Source of the DNA: a virus
Direction: 5' to 3' (one strand)
Length of the DNA: 64,000 bases
IMG/VR virus record: IMGVR_UViG_3300028840_002420
Span: 1 to 64,000 of that record
Shown here piece by piece: positions 45,014 through 51,181 of the stretch. Every line of letters begins with the position of its first letter. Position 1 is the stretch's first letter. The translations under genes and the position numbers were made by a program. The notes beneath the pieces were generated by a model that saw nothing but the letters and a program-made list of their open reading frames with translations, had not been told where the DNA came from and ran no database searches.

Positions 45014-45460
45014 ATGGACAGCAAAAATATGACCAAAGTGGGGGATGTCGGAAATTTCGGGGTCCTGATTGACGGGCCTTCTCGCGACTTCATCATCGCG
45101 TTGGAGACAGATTTGGGGACTGTCGCGGGGGCGTTGAGCCCGGAAGATGCACTGCGGCTCGGAATTCTCCTGATCCGTGAGACCGGAAAAAGGCGTATAT
45201 TCCATCCGAACGCTCAAGAAAAGCCGGCAATGACCAGGCCACAGCCTGGAAAGGAGAAGACCGATGCGAGCAATCTTGACGACCACAGTGGTGCTGCTGA
45301 TCCTGACAGCGCTGGCGATGGGGCCGACCCTCGCACAGAACGACGCGAGCCCGAATCCAGTAGACCAATCGATCTCAGTGAAGGACTCGGGGGCGGCAAC
45401 GGACGCGAAGCCAGCTGGAGACCCCCCGTTACCGCCGAAGGATCTCAAGGGGGCGGCTGA
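45014..45460 (+). CDS. Hypothetical protein with long overlap into the holin-like gene
   Basis: 148 residues. The N-terminal 83 residues before base 45264 look like a genuine protein (SRDFIIALETDLGTVAGALSPEDALRLGIL). The last 65 residues are read in a second frame of the next gene and are Gly/Ser/Glu-rich disorder. SD TAGGAG upstream. Function unknown. The C-terminal part may be only tolerated by the overlapping gene. Confidence 0.5.
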   Translation: MDSKNMTKVGDVGNFGVLIDGPSRDFIIALETDLGTVAGALSPEDALRLGILLIRETGKRRIFHPNAQEKPAMTRPQPGKEKTDASNLDDHSGAADPDSAGDGADPRTERREPESSRPIDLSEGLGGGNGREASWRPPVTAEGSQGGG

Positions 45461-45773
45461 GCAGGCCAAAGCCGCGATTGCCGCAGCCAAAGAAGGCCGG
45501 TGGTGGTATTTCTCTGCGTTGATCGTGATGCTGGTGATGTTCCTGCTCAAGTTCGCCGGGACGAAGATCGGATCGTGGTGGCCGAAGCTCGGAAGGTGGC
45601 GCTACGTCATTGCACCTGTGCTATCTCTGGCGGGCGCGCTACTGGCGGCTTTCCAGGGAGGGGTGAGTATCGACACGGCGATCACGGTGTTCACCAGCTC
45701 GTACGCAACGCCAGCGTTACAGGAATTGTACGAGCATGGGATCCTCGGTAAGCCGCACAGCGGCGGCGGCTGA
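45264..45773 (+). CDS. Holin-like membrane protein with signal peptide
   Basis: 169 residues with AAGGAG before the ATG. Residues 3-24 are hydrophobic and end in TLA-Q, a probable signal peptidase I site. Two further membrane segments follow (YFSALIVMLVMFLLKFAG near residue 80; VIAPVLSLAGALLAAF near 115). Size, number of membrane passes and position before spanin-like genes suggest a holin or related lysis regulator, but no family-specific motif is seen. Confidence 0.55.
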   Translation: MRAILTTTVVLLILTALAMGPTLAQNDASPNPVDQSISVKDSGAATDAKPAGDPPLPPKDLKGAAEQAKAAIAAAKEGRWWYFSALIVMLVMFLLKFAGTKIGSWWPKLGRWRYVIAPVLSLAGALLAAFQGGVSIDTAITVFTSSYATPALQELYEHGILGKPHSGGG

Positions 45774-46297
45774 TGGGCTCTGAGGATGTGACACCCGTCG
45801 AGGTTCCGCAGCCGTCTGAGAGGCCTCCAGCTCCTCCTAAAAACGGCCGCTGGAAACACTGGGGCGCCAAGGTTACCAAGCTGGTTGCGGCGGCTGCTAC
45901 GGCGGCTGCTGCAGCCTACGGGGCCACCAAGCCGGAAGCCGAAGGCCAGCGGGCGCAGATCCAGGTTGAGGCGAGCTATCGTGAGCTGACGCAGCAGGTC
46001 GCGCGGCTGCAGCGGTGGGCTCGAGCCAATCGGGACCGGGCCAAGGCTGCGGAAGCCGCTTGCCGGGCGGAAGTGGCCTCGCTGCAGGCCTTCACCAGCG
46101 GGTTCCTTCTGGGGCAAGCTGGCGGCCGTAGGAGCGCTCGAGCGAGCCGGGGTAGTAACGGCGGTCCGGAGGCTGTTGAAGCGCTGGTCAAGGCTCTGCG
46201 GGCTCAGCAGAAGGCAGCAGCGGCCAAGGTGTCGCGGACCAAGCTGCCGCGGCTCAAGCCGTCCGCGAAGAACGTTAAACAACTTCTCGACAAGTAG
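45773..46297 (+). CDS. Ala-rich membrane-associated coiled-coil protein
   Basis: 174 residues, start overlapping the previous stop (TGATG). A Pro-rich N-terminus, an Ala-rich short hydrophobic stretch (VTKLVAAAATAAAAAYGAT) and then a long positive coiled coil (ELTQQVARLQRWARANRDRA). It could be a lysis-cassette accessory or a second inner-membrane spanin-like protein. Not assigned. Confidence 0.5.
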   Translation: MGSEDVTPVEVPQPSERPPAPPKNGRWKHWGAKVTKLVAAAATAAAAAYGATKPEAEGQRAQIQVEASYRELTQQVARLQRWARANRDRAKAAEAACRAEVASLQAFTSGFLLGQAGGRRSARASRGSNGGPEAVEALVKALRAQQKAAAAKVSRTKLPRLKPSAKNVKQLLDK

Positions 46298-46306
46298 AGG
46301 TATTTC

Positions 46307-46627
46307 ATGGGCATTGCGATATCCGCGGGTGCCGGGCTTCTGCTCGGGCTCGGTCTGTTGATTTGGGGTCTGAGAGAGCGCAGTAAGCGCCACGCGGCCG
46401 AGCGGGCTGTTGACGCGGCTGAAAGGCTGAGAGATCAGGCAGTTGAAACGGCGAATCACAATGCGGTACACGCTGCGGAGATGGAAGATTACGCCGGCCG
46501 GTTGAACAAAGCGGTCGAGCTCCATCGGACGCGGCTCGCGGAAGTTCGAGAGCTGCTCGCCAAACACGCCTCGATCAAGACCATTCGCGAGCTGCTTGCT
46601 ACGGAGGGGGAGGAGGAAGAGATATGA
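46307..46627 (+). CDS. Inner-membrane spanin-like protein (Rz-like)
   Basis: 106 residues. One N-terminal membrane segment (AISAGAGLLLGLGLLIWGL, residues 4-22), then a periplasmic coiled coil to the end (ERAVDAAERLRDQAVETAN, ELLAKHASIKTIRELL). This matches i-spanin topology. It overlaps the next gene, a lipoprotein, by ATGA, as spanin pairs usually do. Confidence 0.65.
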   Translation: MGIAISAGAGLLLGLGLLIWGLRERSKRHAAERAVDAAERLRDQAVETANHNAVHAAEMEDYAGRLNKAVELHRTRLAEVRELLAKHASIKTIRELLATEGEEEEI

Positions 46628-46962
46628 AAGCTAGTATTTTTGTACTAGTAGCACTGCTATCTGGCTGCTGCTGGCTGTCAAAGCGGAGCTGCTTTCCGAA
46701 GTGCCCACCACAGCTGGCCGCGGAGGTGGTCAAGATCGAAAAGCCGTGCGAGCTGCCGCGGCTGAAGCTACCCGCGTTCAAGGAAACGGTGGAAGGCTGC
46801 CCGGAAGACCGGGTGTGCTTTGATCGGGCCAATTCCGGGGCGCTCTATACGCGGTTGGCGCGGCTGAAGGACTTCGCCAAGATAGCTCGAACGCGCTGTG
46901 CAAAGCCGTTACCCACAAGCCAGCCGGCCAGCAAACCTGCGACATCACAGCCGACGCAGTAA
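46624..46962 (+). CDS. Outer-membrane spanin-like lipoprotein (Rz1-like)
   Basis: 112 residues with a signal sequence ending in LLSGC: lipidation would be at Cys15. The mature part has several Cys residues and a Pro/Ser/Thr-rich C-terminus (PTSQPASKPATSQPT). Directly coupled to the i-spanin-like gene. Together the two would fuse inner and outer membrane at lysis, so the host is expected to be a Gram-negative (diderm) bacterium. The first 40 bases are unusually AT-rich. Confidence 0.65.
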   Translation: MKASIFVLVALLSGCCWLSKRSCFPKCPPQLAAEVVKIEKPCELPRLKLPAFKETVEGCPEDRVCFDRANSGALYTRLARLKDFAKIARTRCAKPLPTSQPASKPATSQPTQ

Positions 46963-47371
46963 CGGTCCCCAGGCTGTCCCCAGCTGTGGATAGAATGGCG
47001 GTACGCAGCAAGCTATACGCGCCTATACGCGGTCTATCTGCGGCTGGTTGTCACGTCTTTGGGTGTGCCGCTGCGGCTACACTCGAACGCCCGTGATTTT
47101 GGGGTGTTCGGCGCGCGTGACAGGGCCGCTGCGGTTTGGGTGTCACGGTTCCGCGTATAGAGAGTAGGAGCACGCTGCGGGTGCGGCTACCGAGGCAATC
47201 CCAAGGTAGGCCACAAACCATGCCCCAGATGGCCGCTGGAGTGGCGTGCTCCGCTATTGACATCCGAGGTCAATCCGATCATGGTGGTGGGCATGAGATC
47301 GCGAATTCGACGACTCTTGTATCTCCTGCGCTAGCTGCCCGGTCGGGGCGGCCAGAATCCATGTACAATTT
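46963..47371. other. Gene-free repeat-rich region, candidate replication origin or control region
   Basis: No credible gene in about 410 bases. A DnaA-box-like TGTGGATAG lies at 46985-46993. CTATACGCG occurs at 47013-47021 and 47023-47031 (10-base period) and inverted at 47152-47160. Inverted repeats: GTGTGCCGC/GCGGCTACAC (47063-47082) and CGTGACA (47116-47122) with TGTCACG (47141-47147). TTGAC/GTCAA lies at 47257-47273. The words GCTGCGG and TTTGGGTGT recur. This could be an origin, a promoter region for the tRNAs, or both. Confidence 0.5.
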
Positions 47372-47445
47372 GCTGCGGTAGGCTAATTGGCAAAGCCAAC
47401 AGGTTTAGGCCCTGTGTACTGAGGGTTCGAGTCCCTCCCGCAGTA
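47372..47445 (+). tRNA. tRNA-Leu (anticodon UAG), short variable loop
   Basis: Full cloverleaf: acceptor stem 7 bp with a G1-U72 wobble, D stem 4 bp (GGCT/AGCC), anticodon stem ACAGG/CCTGT with loop TTTAGGC (anticodon TAG at 47406-47408), variable loop of only 5 bases, T arm GAGGG-TTCGAGT-CCCTC, discriminator A. No encoded CCA. Reads CUA. Bacterial Leu tRNAs normally have a long variable arm, which is absent here. Confidence 0.88.
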
Positions 47446-47447
47446 AA

Positions 47448-47532
47448 GGGAGTGTGCGCGAATGGCTAAGCGTCCCGACTGTAAATCGGTGGACGGCTCA
47501 GATCCGTGGAGGTTCGAATCCTTCCGCTCCCA
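47448..47532 (+). tRNA. tRNA-Tyr (anticodon GUA)
   Basis: 85 bases, two bases after the previous tRNA. Acceptor GGGAGTG/CGCTCCC, anticodon loop CTGTAAA (anticodon GTA at 47481-47483), long variable arm (ACGG/CCGT stem) as expected for bacterial class II Tyr tRNA, T arm GGAGG-TTCGAAT-CCTTC, discriminator A. No encoded CCA. Confidence 0.93.
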
Positions 47533-47534
47533 AA

Positions 47535-47609
47535 GGCTGGGTAGCCCAACTGGAAGATGGCTACGGCTTCAAACGCCGTGAGATGAGGGTTCGAATCCCT
47601 CCCCAGCTA
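47535..47609 (+). tRNA. tRNA-Leu (anticodon CAA), short variable loop
   Basis: 75 bases. Acceptor GGCTGGG/CCCAGCT with a G1-U72 wobble, anticodon stem ACGGC/GCCGT and loop TTCAAAC (anticodon CAA at 47570-47572), variable loop GAGAT, T arm GAGGG-TTCGAAT-CCCTC, discriminator A. D stem only 3 bp. Reads UUG. The T arm is almost the same as in the UAG tRNA, which suggests duplication. Confidence 0.85.
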
Positions 47610-47682
47610 GAGCCCGTAGGCTAACAGGAAACGCCGGCCGGCTTAAACCCGGTGGTTCTGGGTTCGACTCCCAGCGGGCTTA
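47610..47682 (+). tRNA. tRNA-Leu (anticodon UAA), short variable loop
   Basis: 73 bases, starting at the base after the CAA tRNA with no spacer. Acceptor GAGCCCG/CGGGCTT with G1-U72 again, anticodon stem GCCGG/CCGGT and loop CTTAAAC (anticodon TAA at 47644-47646), variable loop of 4 bases, T arm CTGGG-TTCGACT-CCCAG, discriminator A. Reads UUA. Its last three bases are the stop codon of the minus-strand gene. Confidence 0.83.
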
Positions 47683-48258
47683 TCCAGTGAAGGTGGCGAA
47701 GTCCGTATCGACAGTCACGCCAAGGATCGGCCGCTTGCCGTTGTCCTGAGCTTCGTCGACCGTGGTATCGCCGGTGCGGTCCAGCGTGCACTCGCCGATT
47801 TTGATCCATTCGTTGCCGGCGCCGACGGCCGTCTGGATCTCGGTATCGGTCGGGGCGACTTCGCTGCCGGTGAGCGCGGGGGTGCCTTTTACGATGACCT
47901 GGGACACAGTGCCGGCGACGTTTTTCAGCACGATGGCAGCTTTGCAGCTGTTGCCGTCCGCAAGGCCTGTGAGGAATGATCCGCTGTGGATCGCCACATC
48001 GGCTTGAGCTGCGGATTCGAACGCGACCCCATTGACGATGGCGGCGAGCGCTTCGATGTCCACATTCCACGTGGTGTTACCCGTACCGGTGAGCTGGCTG
48101 CTGCCCGTGGTCGGGTCTTTGAGAAGCCCCCCAGCTAGGATCTTGTTGGCCTCGTGGGTTTTGATCTGGTTGAAGTACTTCGCGACGGCGTGAGTCTGGT
48201 GAGCGAGATCGCTCGGGTCCAGATCGACATCGGTCGGGGTTGCGCTTCGTCCGCTCAT
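47680..48258 (-). CDS. Virion-type structural protein on the minus strand
   Basis: 192 residues. A good SD (GGAGG, then six bases, then ATG) lies before the start at 48258. The protein has VAKYFNQIKTHEANKILAGG, AAIVNGVAFESAAQADVAIHSG and GAGNEWIKIGECTLDRTGDTT, the pattern of widely distributed phage structural proteins. It is one of only two convincing minus-strand genes. Its stop codon (47682-47680) overlaps the 3' end of the last tRNA, so the two transcription units converge. Confidence 0.75.
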   Translation of the reverse strand: MSGRSATPTDVDLDPSDLAHQTHAVAKYFNQIKTHEANKILAGGLLKDPTTGSSQLTGTGNTTWNVDIEALAAIVNGVAFESAAQADVAIHSGSFLTGLADGNSCKAAIVLKNVAGTVSQVIVKGTPALTGSEVAPTDTEIQTAVGAGNEWIKIGECTLDRTGDTTVDEAQDNGKRPILGVTVDTDFATFTG

Positions 48259-48343
48259 TAGAATCCTCCGTGTGTTGGAATGCGAGCAGAAAGGTACTAG
48301 GCGTGGACCTTGACTGTCCAGCTTTGCCGGTCAAGATGGCTGA

Positions 48344-48595
48344 ATGCAGATCGAACAGCAGATGACAGAGACGGTGAATTGGCGGAGCTTGCTCGCGAAA
48401 GCAAAGGCCGTTCAGGCTCGATACGAGGGCGGATTGTCAATGAGCGCGGCGATGATGGCGTTGCAGCGGGGGGATATCGTGGGCCACGCGTTGAACCTTC
48501 ACGCGAGCTTGCTGCACTATCAGGCGGCGGCGAAGTTCGAGGAGTGTGCTGCGGTACCCAGTGCCCGGAGCCGGCCGGCCGAAACAGCGAGCTGA
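48344..48595 (+). CDS. Doubtful small plus-strand gene
   Basis: 83 residues, mostly helical (LLAKAKAVQARYEGGLSMSA, HASLLHYQAAAKFEE). No clear SD; an internal ATG at 48362 is an alternative start. It lies divergent to the minus-strand structural gene and convergent to the lipoprotein gene. A longer overlapping frame from 48310 looks less protein-like. Family unknown. Confidence 0.4.
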   Translation: MQIEQQMTETVNWRSLLAKAKAVQARYEGGLSMSAAMMALQRGDIVGHALNLHASLLHYQAAAKFEECAAVPSARSRPAETAS

Positions 48596-48661
48596 ACGCC
48601 TATCAAGCCGGCCAGTCTCCGAGCCGCGATCAGCTACCCGCCCTGGGCACGCGGGTCCTTT

Positions 48662-48901
48662 CTATCCTCCGTCTCCGGAGTCGATTGCGGAATCATCATC
48701 GGTTGCGGAATCGGGACTACTGTCCGCACTTGCGGAATCCCCAGTAGCGGTGTCCGCACTGGTGTCGGCAGACGCTTCGGGTCCTGCTTCAACGGCTGTG
48801 GTTTCGGCGGCAGCATCTGCGGGTCCTTCGGGATCGTCTGTCGGACATGCTGACAGCCCGAAGGCACAAAGCAACAGCAGAACGGTCAGATAGAAGCGCA
48901 T
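48662..48901 (-). CDS. Small phage lipoprotein on the minus strand
   Basis: 79 residues. N-terminus MRFYLTVLLLLCAFGLSAC is a lipoprotein signal with the lipid-anchored Cys at residue 19. The mature part is disordered and made of Ala, Asp, Ser, Thr and Glu (for example ADTSADTATGDSASADSSPD). SD AGGAG lies seven bases before the ATG. Resembles moron-type lipoproteins that alter the host surface, for example to block superinfection. That role is inferred. Confidence 0.7.
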   Translation of the reverse strand: MRFYLTVLLLLCAFGLSACPTDDPEGPADAAAETTAVEAGPEASADTSADTATGDSASADSSPDSATDDDSAIDSGDGG

Positions 48902-48932
48902 CCTTGACTCCTATTGGCAGCCAGGCGATAAG

Positions 48933-48968
48933 AAAAAGCCCCAGCACCGGGCTGAATCGATGCTGGGG
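48933..48968 (-). terminator. Intrinsic terminator-like hairpin facing left
   Basis: Read on the minus strand, CCCCAGCA and TGCTGGGG form an 8-base stem (48968-48961 with 48946-48939, loop 14) followed directly by CTTTTTC. This is a good Rho-independent terminator for leftward transcription. It lies about 30 bases before the start of the lipoprotein gene, so it could be an attenuator in that gene's leader or an insulator. Confidence 0.65.
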
Positions 48969-49007
48969 TGAGGAAGGCGTTCCCATCGGCGGAAAGGAAG
49001 CAACCTG

Positions 49008-49583
49008 ATGAGCCAATCTGACAGTTCTCGCTCTCCAAAGTCAACCCCCGTCATCCAATACTCTGCCGAAGTTCAGAAAGTCATTGATCTTACAGTCGAG
49101 CGGAATCAGCGCCGAGCTGCGGAAAAGGCGGAACGTCGGCGGAAATGGGGGCGGCGCCAATCCTATCCGCACATGGCTTTCCAGGAGTGGAAGCGGCAGT
49201 TTGACGGCCTCCACTTGATCGACATTCTGGCGAGGCTGGGCAATCAACAGCCAAGTGATGACCCGTACAACTTCAAAACGGGGGGTGTCGGGCTGACCGT
49301 CAGGGAGCATCGGGTGATGCTGGCGGCGATCTCGTGGCACATGCGTCCGCAAGCGGGAAGGGGGGCACTCAATTCCGCAAAGCTGGCCCGAAAGACCGCG
49401 ATCTCTCCAAAGAAGATTCCGCAAGTCGTCAATGCGCTGGGCGAAGCCGGGCTGATCGTCAACCTAGCCGGTGATTCGGCGCCGAATTTGGCCCCCAATC
49501 CGATCTTGGGTTTTTGGGATCTTCGGAAATTAAAGGAGCTGCGGAAGGTCCGAACGGGCGCCGGGTCGCTGTGGAAACCATAG
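49008..49583 (+). CDS. Winged-helix-like putative regulator or replication protein
   Basis: 191 residues. The C-terminal half (LTVREHRVMLAAISWHMRPQ, LNSAKLARKTAISPKKIPQV, VNALGEAGLIV) has the helix arrangement of a winged HTH used in phage replication initiators and MarR/GntR-like regulators. The N-terminal half is basic and helical. It stands just before the repeat-rich control zone and the DNA-metabolism genes, which suits a regulator of that switch. Confidence 0.6.
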   Translation: MSQSDSSRSPKSTPVIQYSAEVQKVIDLTVERNQRRAAEKAERRRKWGRRQSYPHMAFQEWKRQFDGLHLIDILARLGNQQPSDDPYNFKTGGVGLTVREHRVMLAAISWHMRPQAGRGALNSAKLARKTAISPKKIPQVVNALGEAGLIVNLAGDSAPNLAPNPILGFWDLRKLKELRKVRTGAGSLWKP

Positions 49584-49623
49584 CCACCCACGGCGGTGGG
49601 TATGAAGCCACCCACGGCGGTGG
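49582..49623. repeat. 18-base direct repeat pair with hairpin potential
   Basis: AGCCACCCACGGCGGTGG occurs at 49582-49599 (overlapping the previous stop) and 49606-49623, 24 bases apart. Each copy contains CCACC/GGTGG as an inverted repeat around CACGGC; the second copy extends to AGCCACC/GGTGGCT. May be protein-binding sites. Confidence 0.7.
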
Positions 49624-49637
49624 CTCTAGGAGGTAGG

Positions 49638-49657
49638 AGTATGTGAAAACACATACT
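49638..49657. promoter_or_regulatory. 20-base perfect palindrome, candidate operator
   Basis: AGTATGTGAAAACACATACT: two 8-base arms around AAAA. It lies in the control zone with other repeats (CGGAGC/GCTCCG at 49677-49691). The symmetric form and AT-rich centre are typical of operator sites. Confidence 0.55.
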
Positions 49658-49693
49658 TACAGTTACCTTGTTTATACGGAGCGAAGCTCCGGG

Positions 49694-49729
49694 GATTCCG
49701 CAAATGAAATACCGATCGATTCCGCAAAT
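49694..49729. repeat. 12-base direct repeat pair
   Basis: GATTCCGCAAAT occurs at 49694-49705 and 49718-49729, again 24 bases apart, the same period as the repeat pair 112 bases upstream. Both copies contain the over-represented TTCCGCA word. Confidence 0.65.
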
Positions 49730-49779
49730 CTGCCTGCTACAGATCGGCTGGTCAGAGCATAGTAGAGAAGGAAGCGGCT

Positions 49780-49838
49780 GCATCTGTTGACCAGGCTTCG
49801 CCTGGTCCAGATGCGGGCACTTGTTCGATAGAGAACAA
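49780..49838 (+). promoter_or_regulatory. Strong hairpin and small palindrome in front of the DNA-metabolism genes
   Basis: GCATCTG (49780-49786) and GACCAGGC (49789-49796) pair with GCCTGGTC (49800-49807) and CAGATGC (49808-49814), 15 pairs with a 2-base bulge and a 3-base loop. No U-tract follows. A second inverted repeat, TTGTTC/GAACAA (49821-49838), lies just before the SD of the next gene. May form a transcript end or a control element. Confidence 0.55.
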
Positions 49839-49857
49839 CCAAAAAAGGAGACTCAAC

Positions 49858-50358
49858 GTGGAGACACCGAAGGACGCTCACAAGTACCTGGTCACCTACC
49901 AGCTCAAGCACCACCCGAACGGGATCGAGGCTCAGGACGTTCCAGCGATGCACGGGGCCAGTGACGCGTTGATCGTGATTAGCCAGCTCTATCTGGAGGA
50001 CGGATCCTATTCCCAGTGCACCAGCGGACTGGATGGCCGCACGGGCGGCGACATCGAGCCGGGAGAGATGTGGAAGGCGTGGATGATACTCGCGCGGAGT
50101 TTGGCGGTAGAGCATCCCAATCTGTCTCCAGGGCAGCGGCTCAGTGCGTGGACCGCGTTCAGCCTGGCTTCCCAGATGGTACACGGTAAGCAGCCGGAGC
50201 CGCCGCCAGACCTGCAGGCGCTTTTGGGGAAGCTGGACGGCCTGGTCGGCTACCAGCGGAATCCGGATGGACCGCAGGTCCAGGATACGCCGGTACCGGA
50301 AGCTCCAAAGCAAGGTCTGCGAGTGGTGGCAGATCCGACAGAGGATGGAGAGAGCTGA
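49858..50358 (+). CDS. Hypothetical early-region protein
   Basis: 166 residues from a GTG with AAAAAAGGAG upstream. Acidic, helical, with EMWKAWMILARSLAVEHPNL and a Pro-rich C-terminal part. No family recognised. It is the first gene after the control zone, so it may be the first expressed of the DNA-metabolism block. Its stop overlaps the next start. Confidence 0.6.
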   Translation: METPKDAHKYLVTYQLKHHPNGIEAQDVPAMHGASDALIVISQLYLEDGSYSQCTSGLDGRTGGDIEPGEMWKAWMILARSLAVEHPNLSPGQRLSAWTAFSLASQMVHGKQPEPPPDLQALLGKLDGLVGYQRNPDGPQVQDTPVPEAPKQGLRVVADPTEDGES

Positions 50359-50873
50359 TGCGCGATAACTGCGATCTTTGCGGAAAGGTGATTTCGACCA
50401 CGGCCGATCCGAACAACGTCGAAGGTTGGTTCGTCAGCCTGGAGCACGCCGAGCAGCTCGAAAGCGAGATCGCGCAGGGCCTGGATTATCCGCGCGGCTG
50501 GCTCAAGGAACGCTGCATGCAGTTGATCGTGTGCGCGGACTGTCAGGTTGAAAAGCCGAAGGCTGCACCACACGCGGTCCGATTGAACGTGGAAGGGACG
50601 CCGTTGTGCGTGATCGGTCCGGGAGCAGATGAGGCGGTTCAGGTGATGGCGGCCAGAAAGGCGTTCGTCGATCAGTACGCCGAGCGCAGAGGCTGGGATA
50701 TGTCCGCGGGTCCGACGATGGAGCAGATCGCGGAAATCCGACAGCAGCCCGAGTGGCAGCAGATTGGTTCGACTCCGATGGCTCAGATTGATCCGAACGA
50801 GCAGATCGATCCAGCGGCCGGTGAGCAGGGAGCGCCAAGCGGAATTGCTCAGCCGGGGGATGAGGACTATTGA
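50358..50873 (+). CDS. Small zinc-finger protein
   Basis: 171 residues. Near the N-terminus CDLCG (residues 5-9) and later CADC suggest one zinc site. The central part has helical segments, and the C-terminal tail is disordered (Gln/Pro/Asp). Function unknown. Confidence 0.55.
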   Translation: MRDNCDLCGKVISTTADPNNVEGWFVSLEHAEQLESEIAQGLDYPRGWLKERCMQLIVCADCQVEKPKAAPHAVRLNVEGTPLCVIGPGADEAVQVMAARKAFVDQYAERRGWDMSAGPTMEQIAEIRQQPEWQQIGSTPMAQIDPNEQIDPAAGEQGAPSGIAQPGDEDY

Positions 50874-51181
50874 GCACGACAGAAGAACAGATCGCTAAAT
50901 GGGCTGAGACGTATCGAGAGCGCGGCTGGCCGGTACCTTGTGCGGGCGAGGGCGATGCGGAGGGCTGTGATCGTTGTTGGTGCGCTGGAGGCGGAGACGC
51001 CGGGCCGTACTGTGCTGGAGGAGAGTACAAAATCCTTCGAGCGCAGTGGGTGATCGAGCATGGGCGTGAGTGGCTGTCGTGGTGCGGGTTATGGCTCTAT
51101 GGCCCGTTCCCGCCAGACTATCGCCAAAGGTGCATTGTTCGACACGATGCCTGGCAGCTGAAGATCCGAGGTAAAGCCTGA
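50870..51181 (+). CDS. Small Cys-rich protein
   Basis: 103 residues from TTG at 50870, overlapping the previous gene. Several Cys in the middle (CAGEGDAEGCDRCWCAGGG) suggest a metal site. The ending has many Trp and Tyr residues. Function unknown; it lies immediately before the helicase gene. Confidence 0.5.
   Translation: MSTTEEQIAKWAETYRERGWPVPCAGEGDAEGCDRCWCAGGGDAGPYCAGGEYKILRAQWVIEHGREWLSWCGLWLYGPFPPDYRQRCIVRHDAWQLKIRGKA

Noticed and set aside
46985-46993. A confirmed DnaA box
   Set aside because: It is a single near-match (one base off) and could be chance; kept only as part of the origin hypothesis.
47257-47262. TTGACA as a -35 promoter box
   Set aside because: The -10 position (CATGGT or TCATGG) matches the consensus poorly. 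The word is part of a TTGAC/GTCAA inverted repeat, so it may be a binding site instead.
47364-47369. TACAAT as a -10 promoter box for the tRNA cluster
   Set aside because: It lies two bases before the first tRNA, so transcription would begin inside it, and there is no -35 box at the right distance.
48310-48747. 145-residue plus-strand frame over the 48344 gene and the minus-strand lipoprotein gene
   Set aside because: Arg/Ser-rich shadow, with most of its 3' half antisense to a well-supported lipoprotein gene.
49641-49646. ATG-TGA minimal start-stop reading frame after AGGAGG-like sequence
   Set aside because: It is a consequence of the 20-base palindrome, and nothing indicates translation.
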